This document shows positions 25,200 to 37,060 of a stretch of 64,000 nt of DNA, one piece after another; the first letter of the stretch is position 1, and each line of letters begins with the position of its first letter. Source of the stretch: Nelumbo lutea (taxonomy: Eukaryota; Streptophyta; Magnoliopsida; Proteales; Nelumbonaceae). A model generated the notes under the pieces. That model worked only from the letters and a program-made list of their open reading frames with translations. It was not told where the DNA came from and searched no databases. The translations under genes and the position numbers were made by a program. Location of the stretch: positions 53,253,655 through 53,317,654 of the forward strand of contig JAKGHH010000005.1 in assembly GCA_022828595.1 (NCBI GenBank), written 5' to 3'.

Positions 25200-26050
25200 T
25201 GCTAAGAAACGGAACTTTTAATAAAAATATGATTAACATCCTCCTCTCCGCAATATAGATGCTCCCGATCAACCAGCATACCTTTATCGTTCAACACTTT
25301 TTTTTGTTGGAAGCTTAACCCGAGCTAAAGGAAATTTTTTCACTTTTAACTGCATTATGATCTCTCTTATTCTATTCCACACTTGTTTTAATAAATGACT
25401 TTTCAGTGGTCTGATCCCCTAATTGATCATAAGCAAATTATATTGAAAACTGCCCTTTGGGTTCTTAAGACCAAATTATCTTGTATTCTATATTCCCTGA
25501 CAGGACTAAAATTGCTCTTATTTCCTTATACATTGGATTCAGGACTAGGGCTGTCAATTTATTATATATTTTATATTTGTATGAATTTTATTATATCTAT
25601 CTATAAGGTAATTAGCTTTGAAAACTTTTTTTTTTTTTTACTTTTTAGCCATTAAGCCTAGTTAATCAGATATTGGATGCAAATGTAATTGGATTTGATC
25701 CAAAATCTGATTACTGCTTATATATATTTGGGACTAAATAAAGAGGGGATACCCAACTCAGCCCACCCTCTCACATGTATTTCAAACTATAAAGCTTGTA
25801 TATATAAATAACTAGCGGGAACCCGTGCGATGCATGAGATGGCGGGTTTTCACTAATGGTCATTCAATTTTGGGTGACAACTCCTGACTTGATCAAGTTG
25901 ATTTGGTAGGCAAAATAGCATGCAACCGAATTGAACCAATTTTTGAACACTTTTAATTTTAGCTAAATTAATAGTTTAATCTCCAATAATTATTGAAAAT
26001 TTATAGCAAAAATACACAATTATTGAAAATAAATTTATGATGAAAATACA
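25200..26050. other. Intergenic DNA
   Basis: No gene recognised. A degraded zf-RVT-like LINE phrase may be present at 25205-25260 (minus strand, compare 7140-7230), but it is too short to call. A lone hAT-like terminus lies at about 25546. Confidence 0.4.
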
Positions 26051-26054
26051 ATAG

Positions 26055-26334
26055 CATGGTTTTTGAAATCGACCTAGAGACCGAACCAGTCAGGGGTCCG
26101 GTTACGGGGTCGAACGGTCCGACCGTTTGAACCGAATGATCAGCCTGGTCTGACAAAAAAATAAAAAGCGGTGAAAACCGTTTGAATGGTTAATAGCCCG
26201 AGTCAGCGGTTTGCTGACCAAAATCAATGGTTTTTTAAGAAATCCCGGTTTTAGGGAAAAACAAAACCAGCACTTGATCGGTTCCCGGTTTTTCTAGTCC
26301 AACCATCCAGTCCTGTCCAGTTTTGAAAACCATG
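26055..26334. mobile_element. hAT-like element, 280 bp, TSD TACAATAG
   Basis: The start CATGGTTTTTGAAATCG and end (inverse of CATGGTTTTCAAAACTGG) are inverted termini. They are bounded by perfect 8-bp repeats TACAATAG at 26047-26054 and 26335-26342. The interior is GGTTCGAAC-type sequence. The clearest member of the family that also includes 14180-14504 and 35727-35979. Confidence 0.88.
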
Positions 26335-26639
26335 TACAATAGTTGCAAAAATACAATGAATACTAAAAATATATTAAATTAGTCAAAAAATAGTATAATC
26401 CCAAATAATAGTTTAATCTCTAATAAATATTAATCAATAAATTATAAAAAATACATAATTACTATAAATAAATTTATAACAAAAAAACAATAAATTAAAT
26501 TTCAAAATTTAAATAATAGTTGTTTAATCTCCAATAATTATTGACAATTTTCTGTTCAATAACAAAACAAAAATAGATTTATCAAAAAATACAATAAATA
26601 ATAATTTTAGTACATATAAATATATAATGAATATACAGT

Positions 26640-27400
26640 ATTATTGTAAAATTAATACTGATAAATATTAATTTTTGAAAGTTATTTTCTATGATTATTA
26701 ATTGATATAAGTGAAATTTGTTATTTACAATATTATATAGTTATTTAAAATTTTAAAATACTATTTTGTTTTTTAAAATTTTCTAAATATTAATTATTTA
26801 TTAAATTTAGTAATCTGTAAAATTATAATCAATACTATTAGTACATAATTCGTTATTAATTTTGTAAAATATTAAATTACTATTAATATGAATGTTATGA
26901 AATCTACTATAATTACTTTTCTACTTTTAAGAAAATTTTTAAAATTATCACATGATTTCATTATCTTAACTATTTAAAATCTAGTCATGTTAAATATTTA
27001 AATAATATGTAAAATATTTAAGAATTTTTATTATTTGAATTTTATTTATTATAAAGTTATTACATAATATTAAATATTTTGTCATATAATTATTTATCTA
27101 TTTTTAATGTTTTGTTATTTAATATATTTAGTTATTGAAATATTTTTAATGGTAAAATTTTATTGTTTGAATAACATTTAAATTGAATAATTTGTAAAAT
27201 TATAATTTATATTGTTACTACATAATTTCGTGATAAATTTTGTAAAAATATATAATTATTAATAATATGAATATTATTAAATATATTATAATTAATTTTT
27301 GTATTTTGAATAAATATTTTAAAGTTGATATATAATTTCATTATAATATTTAAATAATTATGAAAATTTTTAATTGACACTTTCTTTAGATATATGTAGA
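26640..27400. repeat. AT-rich dispersed repeat with internal duplication
   Basis: 26812-26985 and 27190-27352 are diverged direct copies of each other (GTAAAATTATAAT, TACATAATT, TTTTGTAAAATAT, then an ATAATTTCATTAT-like end), about 375 bp apart. The segment is also the inverse partner of 20026-20640. No coding capacity. Confidence 0.6.
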
Positions 27401-28474
27401 TAAAAAATGAGGGAGAGGATAAATTGAAATTAGAGATAGTTTAGGAGATAATCTCTCTACTAAATTAGAGATAATTTAAGAGATAAATAGGAATTAGAGA
27501 TAATTTAGGAGATAGCTTGGAATTAGAGACAATTTAGGAAAAAGTGGTAACACTTGACTAAAAGAAAAACAAATTCTTCTTTTTTTTTATATAATTATTA
27601 GAAATAGTTAAGCCTATATTTATTCTTTATTAATATAATGAATAATTAGGTGAAATTAAAAAAATAAAAAAACAGGAAATTAGAAAGAAAGGTTTAGAGC
27701 AAGGAGTATTTTGGTTTAGCACCGGTCCACCTCAACCCAAACCTACCCCGATTAAATAAATAATCTGTTTAAAAGCTGCCAAAATATTGACAAACTATTC
27801 AAATGGAAACTTACAAAAATGACGGGATCTTCTGGTTACCTACTTTCAGCCATAAATCAAGGTATTTAGGTACTGTTTGATGCAATGAATAAACAAAGTA
27901 AAATCATAAAATGGTTCAGATCTGCTACAAGGTACAAACTACAAACAATGCGGAAGCATCACTAATTAATTAATGACTTTTGACGCGGCGAGATTTAGCG
28001 GGTCCCTTAGTCCCTCCAATCCTTGAGGACGACATGACCTTGGTTCAGGCTTGCATAAACAACATGAACCATTCGAGGTCAGCAAAAACCTACATGCCAA
28101 ATTGCCAACCAAGAGGAGAAAACACAACACTACAGGTCAAGAATATAGTGGCATTGAACTCACGGGCTGAGTGAGAGTACGAAAGTTCATTCAGAGAGCA
28201 AAAGGTGATTCAATTCAAATCGTGTATTAAAATATAGGTTGGCTGACCGCTGACAGGCTGAGTGAATGGGCGTGTATGGGCCTGGCCGTGGGCGTGTTTC
28301 TCCTACGACGTGCATGGGCTGTTTTCACTTAGCCTTCCTTAACATAATAAAGGATGTAACAAATATGTGAATGTCTCTTAACAAAAACAAGTTAAACTAT
28401 ATTCAATTCTGATCCAAGTGCATTTCCAACACCATCAGCAACTAAAAACCAACTAAAGAAAGAAAAAAAAGAGA

Positions 28475-28513
<39 letters not shown>

Positions 28514-28550
28514 AAAGAACTCTTCCTTATGCTCATTCCATGTTGTATTT
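27400..28550. other. Intergenic DNA downstream of the desaturase
   Basis: No gene recognised. 27410-27540 repeats a GAGATAATTTAGGAGAT-like phrase four or five times. A TA microsatellite lies at 28477-28511. Confidence 0.5.
28477..28511. repeat. (TA)n microsatellite
   Basis: About 35 bases of perfect TA alternation between a GA-rich tract and the 3' end of the desaturase gene. Confidence 0.9.
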
Positions 28551-28618
28551 ATATTCTTGTACTACAGTTACATAAAAACAACCCACAGGCTGAGGCTGCA
28601 ACGGTGCAACTCTTCCTT

Positions 28619-29962
28619 CTACAACGCCACCTCCTTGTTAAAAATCCAGCTGAACCTCACGCTCTGCGGTTGCATCTTCCTAGCCCGCTCATCCGCCCGT
28701 TCTTGTAGCCTCCTTATCCTCGGCGCCAGCGTGCACACAAAATCCTGCGCCTCTCGCGCTGCGCTCGTCAACCCCTCCATCTTCTCCAGCTTCCACCTCC
28801 CCACCAAGAACTCCAGTATGTCCGCATAGTCATCCGCCGTGTACACTCCCATTCTCTGAGCCACCGCCGAGAAGTGCTCGAAGATTCGTGGGTCCTGTCC
28901 GTCGTACATCAAGTGGGCCGGCATCGTGATCTTCTTCCGCATCATGTCCGCAATTCCCAGCATTGCTCCGCTGGGGTCCACTTCCAGAAGTTTCTCCACT
29001 ATCCTTTGGTACGCGTTCTCGTGCCTCTTCTCGTCCGATGCGATCGTGCCGCATATTTTCGCCAGCACGGGGTCCCCACCCTCCTTGGCCATCCGAGCCG
29101 TGTTGCCATGTGACACAAAGGTGGCCCGCTCTTGGAACGACGTGTACACGAATCCTAAATACGGGTTGTTTTCAGTTCCCGGGTCCTGTCAATCCATGCA
29201 TCAAAGATTCAAAAATCGTCAGACTTTTTGTCATTGTCACATCATCCTTCTACGTGGCACTTTAGACTCTACGTTGACTTATAGTTTGCCCAAGAAAACC
29301 ATCAAATTTACAAATTAGCACTCAAATGTGGGATCTGAACTTACCATGCCTGAGGCGATTAGATACTGCACGGTCCTTTCGATCATGAGCATGTCGACCC
29401 TCCCGGACAAATAGAGATATGTTCTGATAAGATCACCGTGGCGATTCTCTTCGGCCGTCCAAGCCCGGGTCCACGTGGCCCATGGGCTCGCACTTGCTCC
29501 GGTCTCATCACGGACTCCATCGAGCGTATTGATCATGGTCTGGTAGGTGGGCAGCGCGTCCTCCGTGATCATATCGCCCACTAGCACCACAAAGTACTCG
29601 TCGGGCAGTTCGGAGGTCCGCTCGCGCAGGGCTCGGACCTGATCCGTGAACTCATCTGTGGACAGTGTGGGGTCCGGCAAGAAATCGTGCGGCTGCCAGC
29701 AGTTCTCCACGGGCTTTAATAGCGGTAGGACGGATGTCCTGGCCCATCCTTCTAGTGATTTGAATACATCGACCTTCTCCGGTGGCATTGAGTGGGTGAC
29801 CTGCGGACGCGCCAGTGGAACAGCAACCGCTGAAACTGGTTTCCGCCGGAAACCGCCACTTCTTGCCGGTACTCTGAAACCACGAGTCAGAAGATTCCGG
29901 TTGTGGCCTCCCGGCAAAGAGAGGTGCTGTGACTGGAGAGAGAGTGAGGACTGCATCTGCAC
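28619..29962 (-). CDS. SAD: Plastid acyl-ACP (stearoyl-ACP) 9-desaturase
   Basis: A soluble chloroplast di-iron enzyme that introduces the delta-9 double bond into stearoyl-ACP (18:0 to 18:1), using ferredoxin and oxygen. Two exons: 29345-29962 (618 nt) and 28619-29185 (567 nt with stop), joined by a 159-bp GT-AG intron in phase 0, giving 394 aa, the usual length. The N-terminal 40 or so residues are Ser/Arg-rich without acids, fitting a plastid transit peptide. The ferritin-like ligands are intact: Glu in [10 protein letters not shown] (about 134), EENRHG at 171-176 and DEKRHE at 257-262. Other landmarks are [23 protein letters not shown] and [12 protein letters not shown]. Only one intron is present, whereas many SAD genes have a second one near the N-terminus; some isoforms share the one-intron form. 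The exons are GC-rich against an AT-rich background. The exact acyl chain preference cannot be read from sequence. Confidence 0.96.
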
Positions 29963-30022
29963 GGTTCCTTGGATTCGGGCGTTTGGGAGATGGAGACTGG
30001 AGAGAAAAGGGAAGAAGGTCGT

Positions 30023-30035
30023 TTATTTATATAAA
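30023..30035 (-). promoter_or_regulatory. Desaturase TATA box
   Basis: Minus-strand TTTATATAAATAA about 60 bp upstream of the desaturase start codon, implying a very short 5' leader. Confidence 0.6.
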
Positions 30036-30313
30036 ACGAAAATCGCAGCGGAACAAAGCTGGTCCTGTTTTTACAACCGTGTCATTTTGACATTTTCCCT
30101 AGATATTATTGTAAGAAGTGAATATGGTATCGATCTAAAATCTAAAACTAAAAGACTAAATTAGCCTTGTTCCGAGGTTCAACATGAAACTTGGCGCTTT
30201 TTTTCTCCAGAGAGTAAAGGGTATTCTAGTTATTTTATACCTTCGGCTAAAACCAGGGAAGAAGCAAAGAAAACCAAGGTGCGCAGTGGTTTTGTGGGGG
30301 GAGAGAGAGAGTG

Positions 30314-30358
30314 AAGCGTGGAGTGTGGAGTGTGGAGTGTGGAGTGTGGAGTGTGGAG
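30314..30358. repeat. Heptamer tandem repeat GAGTGTG
   Basis: About six head-to-tail copies of a 7-bp GAGTGTG unit, just after a GAGAGAGA run, roughly 350 bp upstream of the desaturase start codon. Confidence 0.9.
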
Positions 30359-30359
30359 G

Positions 30360-31600
30360 GAGCTTCCTTTTCTGAGCATTTCTGTGGGTTTGTTTCGATG
30401 AACGGGATCCTCGGGTTTAAGTTTGAAAAAGTTAAAAAGACAGTAGTGGCTTTGGTAATATCGAATTCGAATCTCTGATTTGCTAATTAAAGCATTAAAC
30501 AGGGGTCTTCCTCCTACTTCATGTTCAAACCAGCAGCAGCCATTTGGATTGCTTGCATTTGCGTGGGTTGGCTTTGCACGTTGCGCACTTCCACGTGGGC
30601 CTTCAAAAAAGTAAATTTCACTTGTTAGTTGTTGGGCTCTGCCTCTGCCAGAGTGGTGTGTAGAGTGTCAGGTGACTCGTGCCTTTTGTCCGGGTTTCGG
30701 TTGCTCTCAATTGACTGGAAACAATTGTTCAGTCCAGATTCATTTTTAGGTATTAAAATTGTTAAGAAGATCATTAGCCCGCGGGCCCGACCCAACCTGG
30801 CTAACCCGCCCAACATCCATTTTTCAGTCTGGCACCCTTTGATTCCAACAAGTAACAGCTCGGAAGTCCTTTTGACCCTCTGTCTATCTCCCTTGCCTGC
30901 CATGTGTTTGTGCCGGTGTCTTAGAGAGATGTGTTTTAATTGTTAAGCTAAAATGCTTCATATGTGATTTTTACACGGCTTACTTGTCTTTGTTGTATAC
31001 CAATTTTGCTTACGTGTTAATCTCGTTTTCGTGAGAAAAAACACTACAAAAAAAAGAGAAAGAAAAACTAAATCAGACTCGGACATATCAAATGAGGATT
31101 CCCGGAAGCAGTCGTTCCCTGATCAGCTCATCTGTTCTAGCAACCGACATAGACTTTAATAAACTTGCTCTTGCCGGCAGATCCGCATTCCACCATACCC
31201 TCCTCTCATTGAAAATATCTCCATGTTTCCTATGCGTCGTCACTATCACTTTTATTTCTAGATGATGGTTCTGGAATGGACCAGGCTAGAATTAGACTTG
31301 GCAAACTGCAGTCCATCGGTAAGAGTGGGATCGCCTATCCGGCCCTACATGCATGAAATTTCAAACATGCATGCATGGACCAACCTATATGGCTGGACCA
31401 GTCCAAAAGCCGCAATTCTTAGCTTTAACCAGTTTAGCTTGTCAGGCATTTAAATGCTTAACATTACTACACTTCAGCTTCTGACACCATAAGTCATGCC
31501 AAAGAGCTTTCTATGATAATTTGACACATGGCAGTAGCTCATAACTTGGAAAACTGAGATAAAGTTAGGCCAACACCATGCAGTGTTGGTGGCATAGGAT
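30360..31600. other. Intergenic DNA
   Basis: No credible gene. Open frames at 30625-30946 on both strands lack recognisable domains. Near 30770-30815 is a GGGCCCGACCC-type patch resembling hAT-like element interiors. Confidence 0.45.
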
Positions 31601-31799
31601 CATGTAGGGGCGGAAATTTTTTACCCCAACCCGCTGAACCCACTCAATTATTAATTGGTCGAACCTTTTTATTTATTTAGTTCCGAATCGTTGTGGGTCG
31701 GTTCACCCAATAAGCATGGGCTTTAACGGATTGGGCGGGTTAGGTGATGGTTAACCATCGGACCCATCAATACTCAATACAGAGAAGTGGAAAACGACT

Positions 31800-31995
31800 G
31801 AAGGAGAAGAGGAAAGAATGAAATCTAAGGTTTAACAGAGACCACTCAATAAACATAACGATTTGGGTTGTCGGAGAATGAAGAGGGAACTCTAGGTTTT
31901 AGCAGAGATTAATACAGCGATTCATATTATCGGACAACGAAGAGGGAAGAACGAATTCTAGGGTTTAGCGGAGACTAATACAGCGATTTAGGCTG
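31800..31995. repeat. Three diverged tandem repeats, about 60-bp unit
   Basis: Units share a GAAGAGGGAA core followed by TCTAGGKTTTAGCRGAGAYT and AATACAGCGATT. The clearest boundaries start at 31872 and 31931. Confidence 0.7.
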
Positions 31996-32019
31996 CCATT
32001 TCAGGCATGATTGTGTGGG

Positions 32020-32480
32020 TTGTGTCGGGCTTGGGATTTCAGGCCAGCGGGCCAAGCCATCACGGCCCGCCGGCGATACAGCCCATATATATATATAATA
32101 TTTTTATATATAATATATTAAATATTATATAAATTATAATTATATTGTAATATATAGCATATAATATATTAATAAATTAAATAATTGTTTATTTGTTTTC
32201 GATTTCATTATACTATTTTATTTATTTATTATATATAAGAAATCATATAAAATTAGAATTATAAGTTTTTTTTTCAAATTTTAAAATAAATAGCTTTCGC
32301 CTGGCTTGGTCCAAGGCTCAGCCCACGGACCAACCCAGCATGGCACAAGCCCGTGCGGGTTCGGGCCATGGGCCGTGCTGGGCCGACCCCTCAAAATATC
32401 CCAAGGGAGGGAGGCATGGCCCGGTCCGCACACAGGTCGTGCCATGTCAACCCAACATGGCCCATTTTACACCTCTATCT
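32020..32480. mobile_element. GGCC-rich hAT-like element, copy A
   Basis: GC-rich ends (GGGCCAAGCC; GGCCGTGCTGGGCCGACCCC) surround an AT-rich core (TATATATAATATATTAAATA, ATCATATAAAATTAGAAT, TTTTAAAATAAATAGCTTT). The same series in the same order is found at 48350-48915. Confidence 0.65.
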
Positions 32481-32689
32481 GTCGGGGGTGGGTAGAATTG
32501 CCATCCCTATATGCAAATACCAAGAAAAACTCTAATATAAATGAAGAGAAAACGAGAGAAAGAACTCATGATTATGTTATTTTAAATAATATAATTATTT
32601 TTTTGGAAATTATCATAAAATATTATAATTTATTGTTATTTAATTGACTGTTGATTAATTAGTTATAAAAAATATTAAAACTGTAGAGA

Positions 32690-33180
32690 TGGCAATTTTT
32701 CCTATAAAACTAGGGCCCTACCTTGCCCTACCCCGAACGGGGAAAGTTTTCTCAAATCTTAAATAAGGATGAGGCAAAGATGGGATAGGGACATGGGAAA
32801 TATTTTTGTCCGAATGGGGTTTGCATATAATTCCCCAAACCTGTTGGTAAATTAGTAAAATATCTATAGATTTAATATTTATAATTTCATTTATAAAAAT
32901 ACCTCCAAATTGTTATAATCCAATCCCTAAAATACCCACAAATTCACATAATATTATTTATAAAATTAGATTTTTTTAGGTAATTGCCTCAGGATGCGAA
33001 GAATTTGGGGATTCCCTATCCTTAACGGGGAATGAATGCTTCACCTCGAACCCTTCCTGCCACTAGGGTTGGGATGGGGTGGAATAGAGTGTCTTGATTT
33101 ACAGAGGCAAGGGACAAGAAGGGATACCCCAACCCGTACACCGCATGGGCCTCCTGCTAGTAAAATATATTTCATATAAT
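32690..33180. mobile_element. Probable hAT-like element fragment
   Basis: It opens with GTAGAGATGGCAATTTTTCC, a terminus of the type seen at the other hAT-like elements, and contains CCCGAACGGGG words and a related downstream half (33000-33160). A T run at 33189-33208 follows. The right end is not resolved. Confidence 0.4.
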
Positions 33181-33354
33181 TAAACAGATCGATTTTTTTT
33201 TTTTTTTTCAGTTCGGTCGAATTTATTAAAATCAAGCGAAATATCCAAATCCGATTCTTATTAGATGGAACTCAGATTCAAAACAGGTCTGATCCTACTC
33301 ATTTGCGGCCCTAATGTCAAAAGGCCTCGAGACACCTTGCTCATAAGTAATATC

Positions 33355-34222
33355 TAGGGCTGTCAATGGGTCGGGTCAGACCCGATAGGCCTAGACTGGG
33401 TCGGTTTCTGTTCTTAAAAATTTTCCAATTACTATATATATGGGTTTCCTTCAAAACCCTACCAAAATGCTGCCCCAGCCCCCTAAACGATTAAAGCTTT
33501 TCGTTTATGAAGAGTGAAGAGTCTGAAAATTGGTCTTTCACTCTCTCTTCTCAGTTCTCATTTCAAATCAAAACTTGAAAGAGTCAAAGAGAGTTTTTTT
33601 ATGAGTGGTGACTCAATTATTCTGTACTGGTCTTTGATGTCTGTCTGGAGGGTGGAGGCTGGAGGCACATCGGCCATTGTACAATACTACTGTCGTTCAT
33701 CCGTTCGACGACCGGTTGCTCGTCGGTCTATCAAGGCATCAACAGTAACACCCTTTGTCAGGTAGGATTTAATGATTTATTCAATGTTTGAAGCCTTGAG
33801 CATCCATCTCCAGAAAAACACTTCCCATTTGGCCATCCACCATAATCACCACTAGGTCTCTGCCACCACCACCTACCCAGTAGCCACTTTCAGACAATTG
33901 GTCATCCATTTAAATATTATTCTGAAATGTGAAATCTTTCTCCATTTAAACATTTTGATATTTTTATTACATTTTAGGGTTTTTATTGCATTTTAGGTTT
34001 TTACAGTATTTTAATTGCATTTTTAGCAGGGGTATTATTGTCATGCATAATCAGGTCCATCGGGTTGGACTCGATTGTCCTAAAAACTGATCAATTTGGT
34101 TCTGGGTCCAAAATTACAGACCCTATAAAGTCTGAGTCAATTCTGGGTTCATAGATTCTCTTGTCAGTTCCGAGACCGATTCTACCTCGTTCTATCCCAG
34201 AATCGACCTGTTGACAGCCCTA
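33355..34222. mobile_element. hAT-like element, about 868 bp
   Basis: The start TAGGGCTGTCAATGGGTCGG and end (inverse of TAGGGCTGTCAACAGGTCG) are excellent inverted termini. GGGTCRGACCCGAT words flank a less repetitive interior (33480-34020) that includes a short open frame without recognisable domain. Direct repeats outside the termini do not match, so either the target duplication has decayed or two elements recombined. Confidence 0.65.
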
Positions 34223-34229
34223 CTGACGA

Positions 34230-35715
34230 AGTTAACTCCCACGCTTTGTGCTAAGTGTCACGTGCTGATATCCCTCACTCCTGCCAATGGCATTGGTTTG
34301 GCAAGTTCTTTCCAAAAATGGGTCTTTCACTATTCGGTTAGTAGCGCAGTCCAATGCTATCTTTTGGATATACGGATAGGTTTAATACAGATTTCTAATT
34401 TTTACTACAGAGCTATAAACATTTAAAATGGCAACTTATATATCCACCCACAAATTGACATTAATTCTGAACTAACACCTATCCCAACAGTACTTTGAGC
34501 CTATAAATTCTGACCTTGGGCTAATCAGATTATGAGAGGACCTATTCCTAAGCTAGTAGTAAACTAGCCTGAGGTAAGAACAAAGGGAGAGACACATAAA
34601 TAGGAAAGGCAACGACATGGATTCAGGGTAAGGCACTCCCTCCCCGTCCCTGCCCCATAACCACAATCTCTTACCTTTGGGTGGTGGCCGGTGGGGTGGG
34701 CACTTTCTTTTGTTGAAGATAGGGAATTCCTAAATTTTCTCCACTCTAAAGAAATTGTCTGAAAATATATTAAGGTATTTTCAATATAGGATTATAAGAA
34801 TTTAGGGATATTTTATAAATGTAATAATCATAGATTGTTTAGAATTTGAGAGAAATTAAAAAGTATCCCATTTAAGATTGGGAAAATTCACCGCATTCGA
34901 AGCGAAATGGGCCCAAGTTTAACAAGGCAAGGCTAGGGTTGGGTAGATGCATCACACATCCTATTGAAAGATATTCTGCTAGCAAGGCTGAGCCTAGAGT
35001 ATAAAATTGATACTTAGATGATAGGGCCAGGTCAGCTCCAATTTTTAAGAAGTATCCTGCAATTTTGGGCAAAACAAGCCTGCCTTTGTCAGATATGTGG
35101 GCCACCCAAGAATATGTCAGGAATAAGTATCTCTGCGAAGATATAAGATAGATATATCAGCAGTATGGAAGGGTCGTGAACATTAAATCTATTTTAAGGT
35201 GCCAGATGGCTAATTCGTAAAAGTCTCCTCTTGGTTGTCGTCACCAAGGTTGGTGGCCACTGGCTCGCCCCCTCTTGTCTAGCTCATTTGCTTAGATTAG
35301 AGAATTAAAACAGAGAAAACTATACATTTTGCTTTGTTTATTTGTTTATTTTGAGAGGCAGACAGTGTGCATATAAAACGCCAAAACTTAGCTTAGTAAA
35401 TAGTATCCAATCTCCCAATATTGGTTAACGATTCTTTCATTTTATGGGTATAGAATCTCTTCCTTCGAATTGGAAGTTACCTTTTATTATCACATATAAA
35501 ATCGGATTATATTCAGGCTCTATAATTTCTTATTTCATAGTTGAAGTTTCTCTTCTTCCAGTATTTCATTTTGTACAAGTGGCTATATCTATCTGATCAT
35601 GGTGTCCGGGATTGAATGTTTATTTCATTTTTGTCTCTTCCCCAAATCCAGCTAGCTTGTTATCTTTCTTGTATGATCATACGACAAATTCTTATGGTGG
35701 CCAACCTTCACCCTC
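34230..35715. other. Intergenic DNA
   Basis: No gene recognised; open frames are short and without motifs. Confidence 0.45.
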
Positions 35716-35726
35716 AAATTATTAAG

Positions 35727-35979
35727 CACTGTTTTTAAAATCGGACTTGATCGGAAAAATAGGGAACCGGTTATATGACCGGTTTTGTTTTCCTTCAAAA
35801 CTGTTTTTTTTCTTAAAATCGTTGATTTTGGTCAGTAAACCACTGAACCGGCCGATTAATTGTTTGAATCATTTAAACGATTTTGACCATTTTTTTAAAT
35901 TCTTTCAATAATCGAACCATTCGAACCGATAACTGGACCCCTGACCAATTCAGTCATCGGTTCATTTTTAAAAACCATG
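35727..35979. mobile_element. hAT-like element, 253 bp, TSD TTATTAAG
   Basis: Termini CACTGTTTTTAAAATCGG and (inverse) CATGGTTTTTAAAAATGAA lie between perfect 8-bp repeats TTATTAAG at 35719-35726 and 35980-35987. The interior is GAACCGGTT-type sequence. Same family as 26055-26334. Confidence 0.88.
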
Positions 35980-36157
35980 TTATTAAGGTTGTGTTTGATT
36001 ACGATACAAATATATAACTGGGTAAGTATGCACCCGGTTCAGTTTTGTACACGTTTATTTTTGGTGGAAAAATGTTTTGCAAATCGAGAAGATAACTACA
36101 AAGTTTGCTTTGAAAAAATCGAAGCAAAATTTGCTCTTATTGACAATCCTTTTCCTC

Positions 36158-36264
36158 TAGGAGCTTCACATTGCCGGGATCTGAAGAGAACGAGATCCTG
36201 GTGAACGGCGGTGGGCTTGGTGATGATTTCTCCGATGATATGCTTGTAGCCAAAATAAATCAGT
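36158..36264 (+). pseudogene. Possible gene fragment (C-terminal exon-like)
   Basis: After a pyrimidine-rich tract ending in AG at 36161, one frame reads PGSEENEILVNGGGLGDDFS then DDMLVAKINQ and a stop, in noticeably less AT-rich DNA than its surroundings. It looks like a last exon or captured fragment. I do not recognise the parent protein, and no partner exons are visible. Confidence 0.3.
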
Positions 36265-36269
36265 GACTA

Positions 36270-36890
36270 GGCTTCAAATTTGGTTTCATCAACTTGTATA
36301 TTTGGTGGTTCTAAATGTAGATCTAGCGATTAAAATTAGCTGCAAACAGAGACAGTGATATAATTCTGTTCAATAGTTTGAATCTGGATTGCTATAATTG
36401 TTATCTTTGTTTGGTTTATTTCCTTCTCTTTTCCTGTTTATTTCTGTTTTTTCTTTTTGGAATTCTGGCATAGAAATTGAGATCCTGTTGAAAATTTCAA
36501 CCAAGATGTTCTCTATTCCCTTGTTACTTTCACTTTTATTCTTCCAATTTCTTTTCTATTTCAGACCAGAATTCAGACTCAAGTAGGTATTGGAAAATTT
36601 CAACCATGTTACTAAACCAGAATTTTTTGCATTTGTAACATTCATACTTGCATTTGCACCTTTACCAAACTTTTCAAAGGTTCTAACTTTTAATTCATAT
36701 AAGAGCATCCAACAAATTTGCTTTTAAGTAGAAAGTCCCTTAATTTTTTACATAAATCTATGATGCAGAAAAGAAATGATATGAAAAGATAAATAACACT
36801 TGCTACCATGTTTGTTATTTCAGTTTATTGGTCAGTTGTTTTTCTCATATTATAGTCAGAAGCCAAAAATCTTTCAACCAAATGGAGATG
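36270..36890. other. AT-rich intergenic DNA
   Basis: No gene recognised. T-rich tracts and chance open frames only. Confidence 0.45.
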
Positions 36891-36896
36891 AATATA

Positions 36897-37060
36897 GGTG
36901 TGATCATTTTCAGCCGGGCCTAAAAGCCTGGCCCGGTCCAGGCCTGGCCTGGGCTCGATCCCGGAAATTTTAGATCTCCTAGACCTAGGCCCAATACTTC
37001 AAGCCAGGCCCGGGCTCACCCTGCCACAATATAATGATGATACATAATGTATATATACTT
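36897..37060. mobile_element. hAT-like element fragment
   Basis: It begins AGGTGTGATCATTTTCAGCC and continues with GGCCTGGCCTGGGCTC-type sequence like the ends of 17841-18258. The right half is not identifiable. Confidence 0.4.

Larger units (their letters stand above)
31608..32495. mobile_element. Composite of hAT-like elements
   Basis: A left terminus TAGGGGCGGAAATTTTTTAC lies at 31611 and a right terminus (inverse of TAGGGATGGCAATTCTAC) at about 32495-32509. Inside, 31800-31995 holds three diverged direct repeats of about 60 bp, and 32020-32480 is a separate GGCC-rich element with an AT-rich core. That inner element is clearly related to 48350-48915. No matching target duplication was found. 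Confidence 0.45.

Noticed and set aside
25205..25260. Possible LINE zinc-finger fragment
   Set aside because: Too short and degraded to separate from chance similarity to 7140-7230.
29646..30164. 172-codon plus-strand open frame
   Set aside because: Antisense shadow of desaturase exon 1 and its GC-rich codons.
31274..31300. Resemblance to a miR166 core (GGACCAGGCT)
   Set aside because: Only about ten bases match and there is no complementary arm to form a precursor.
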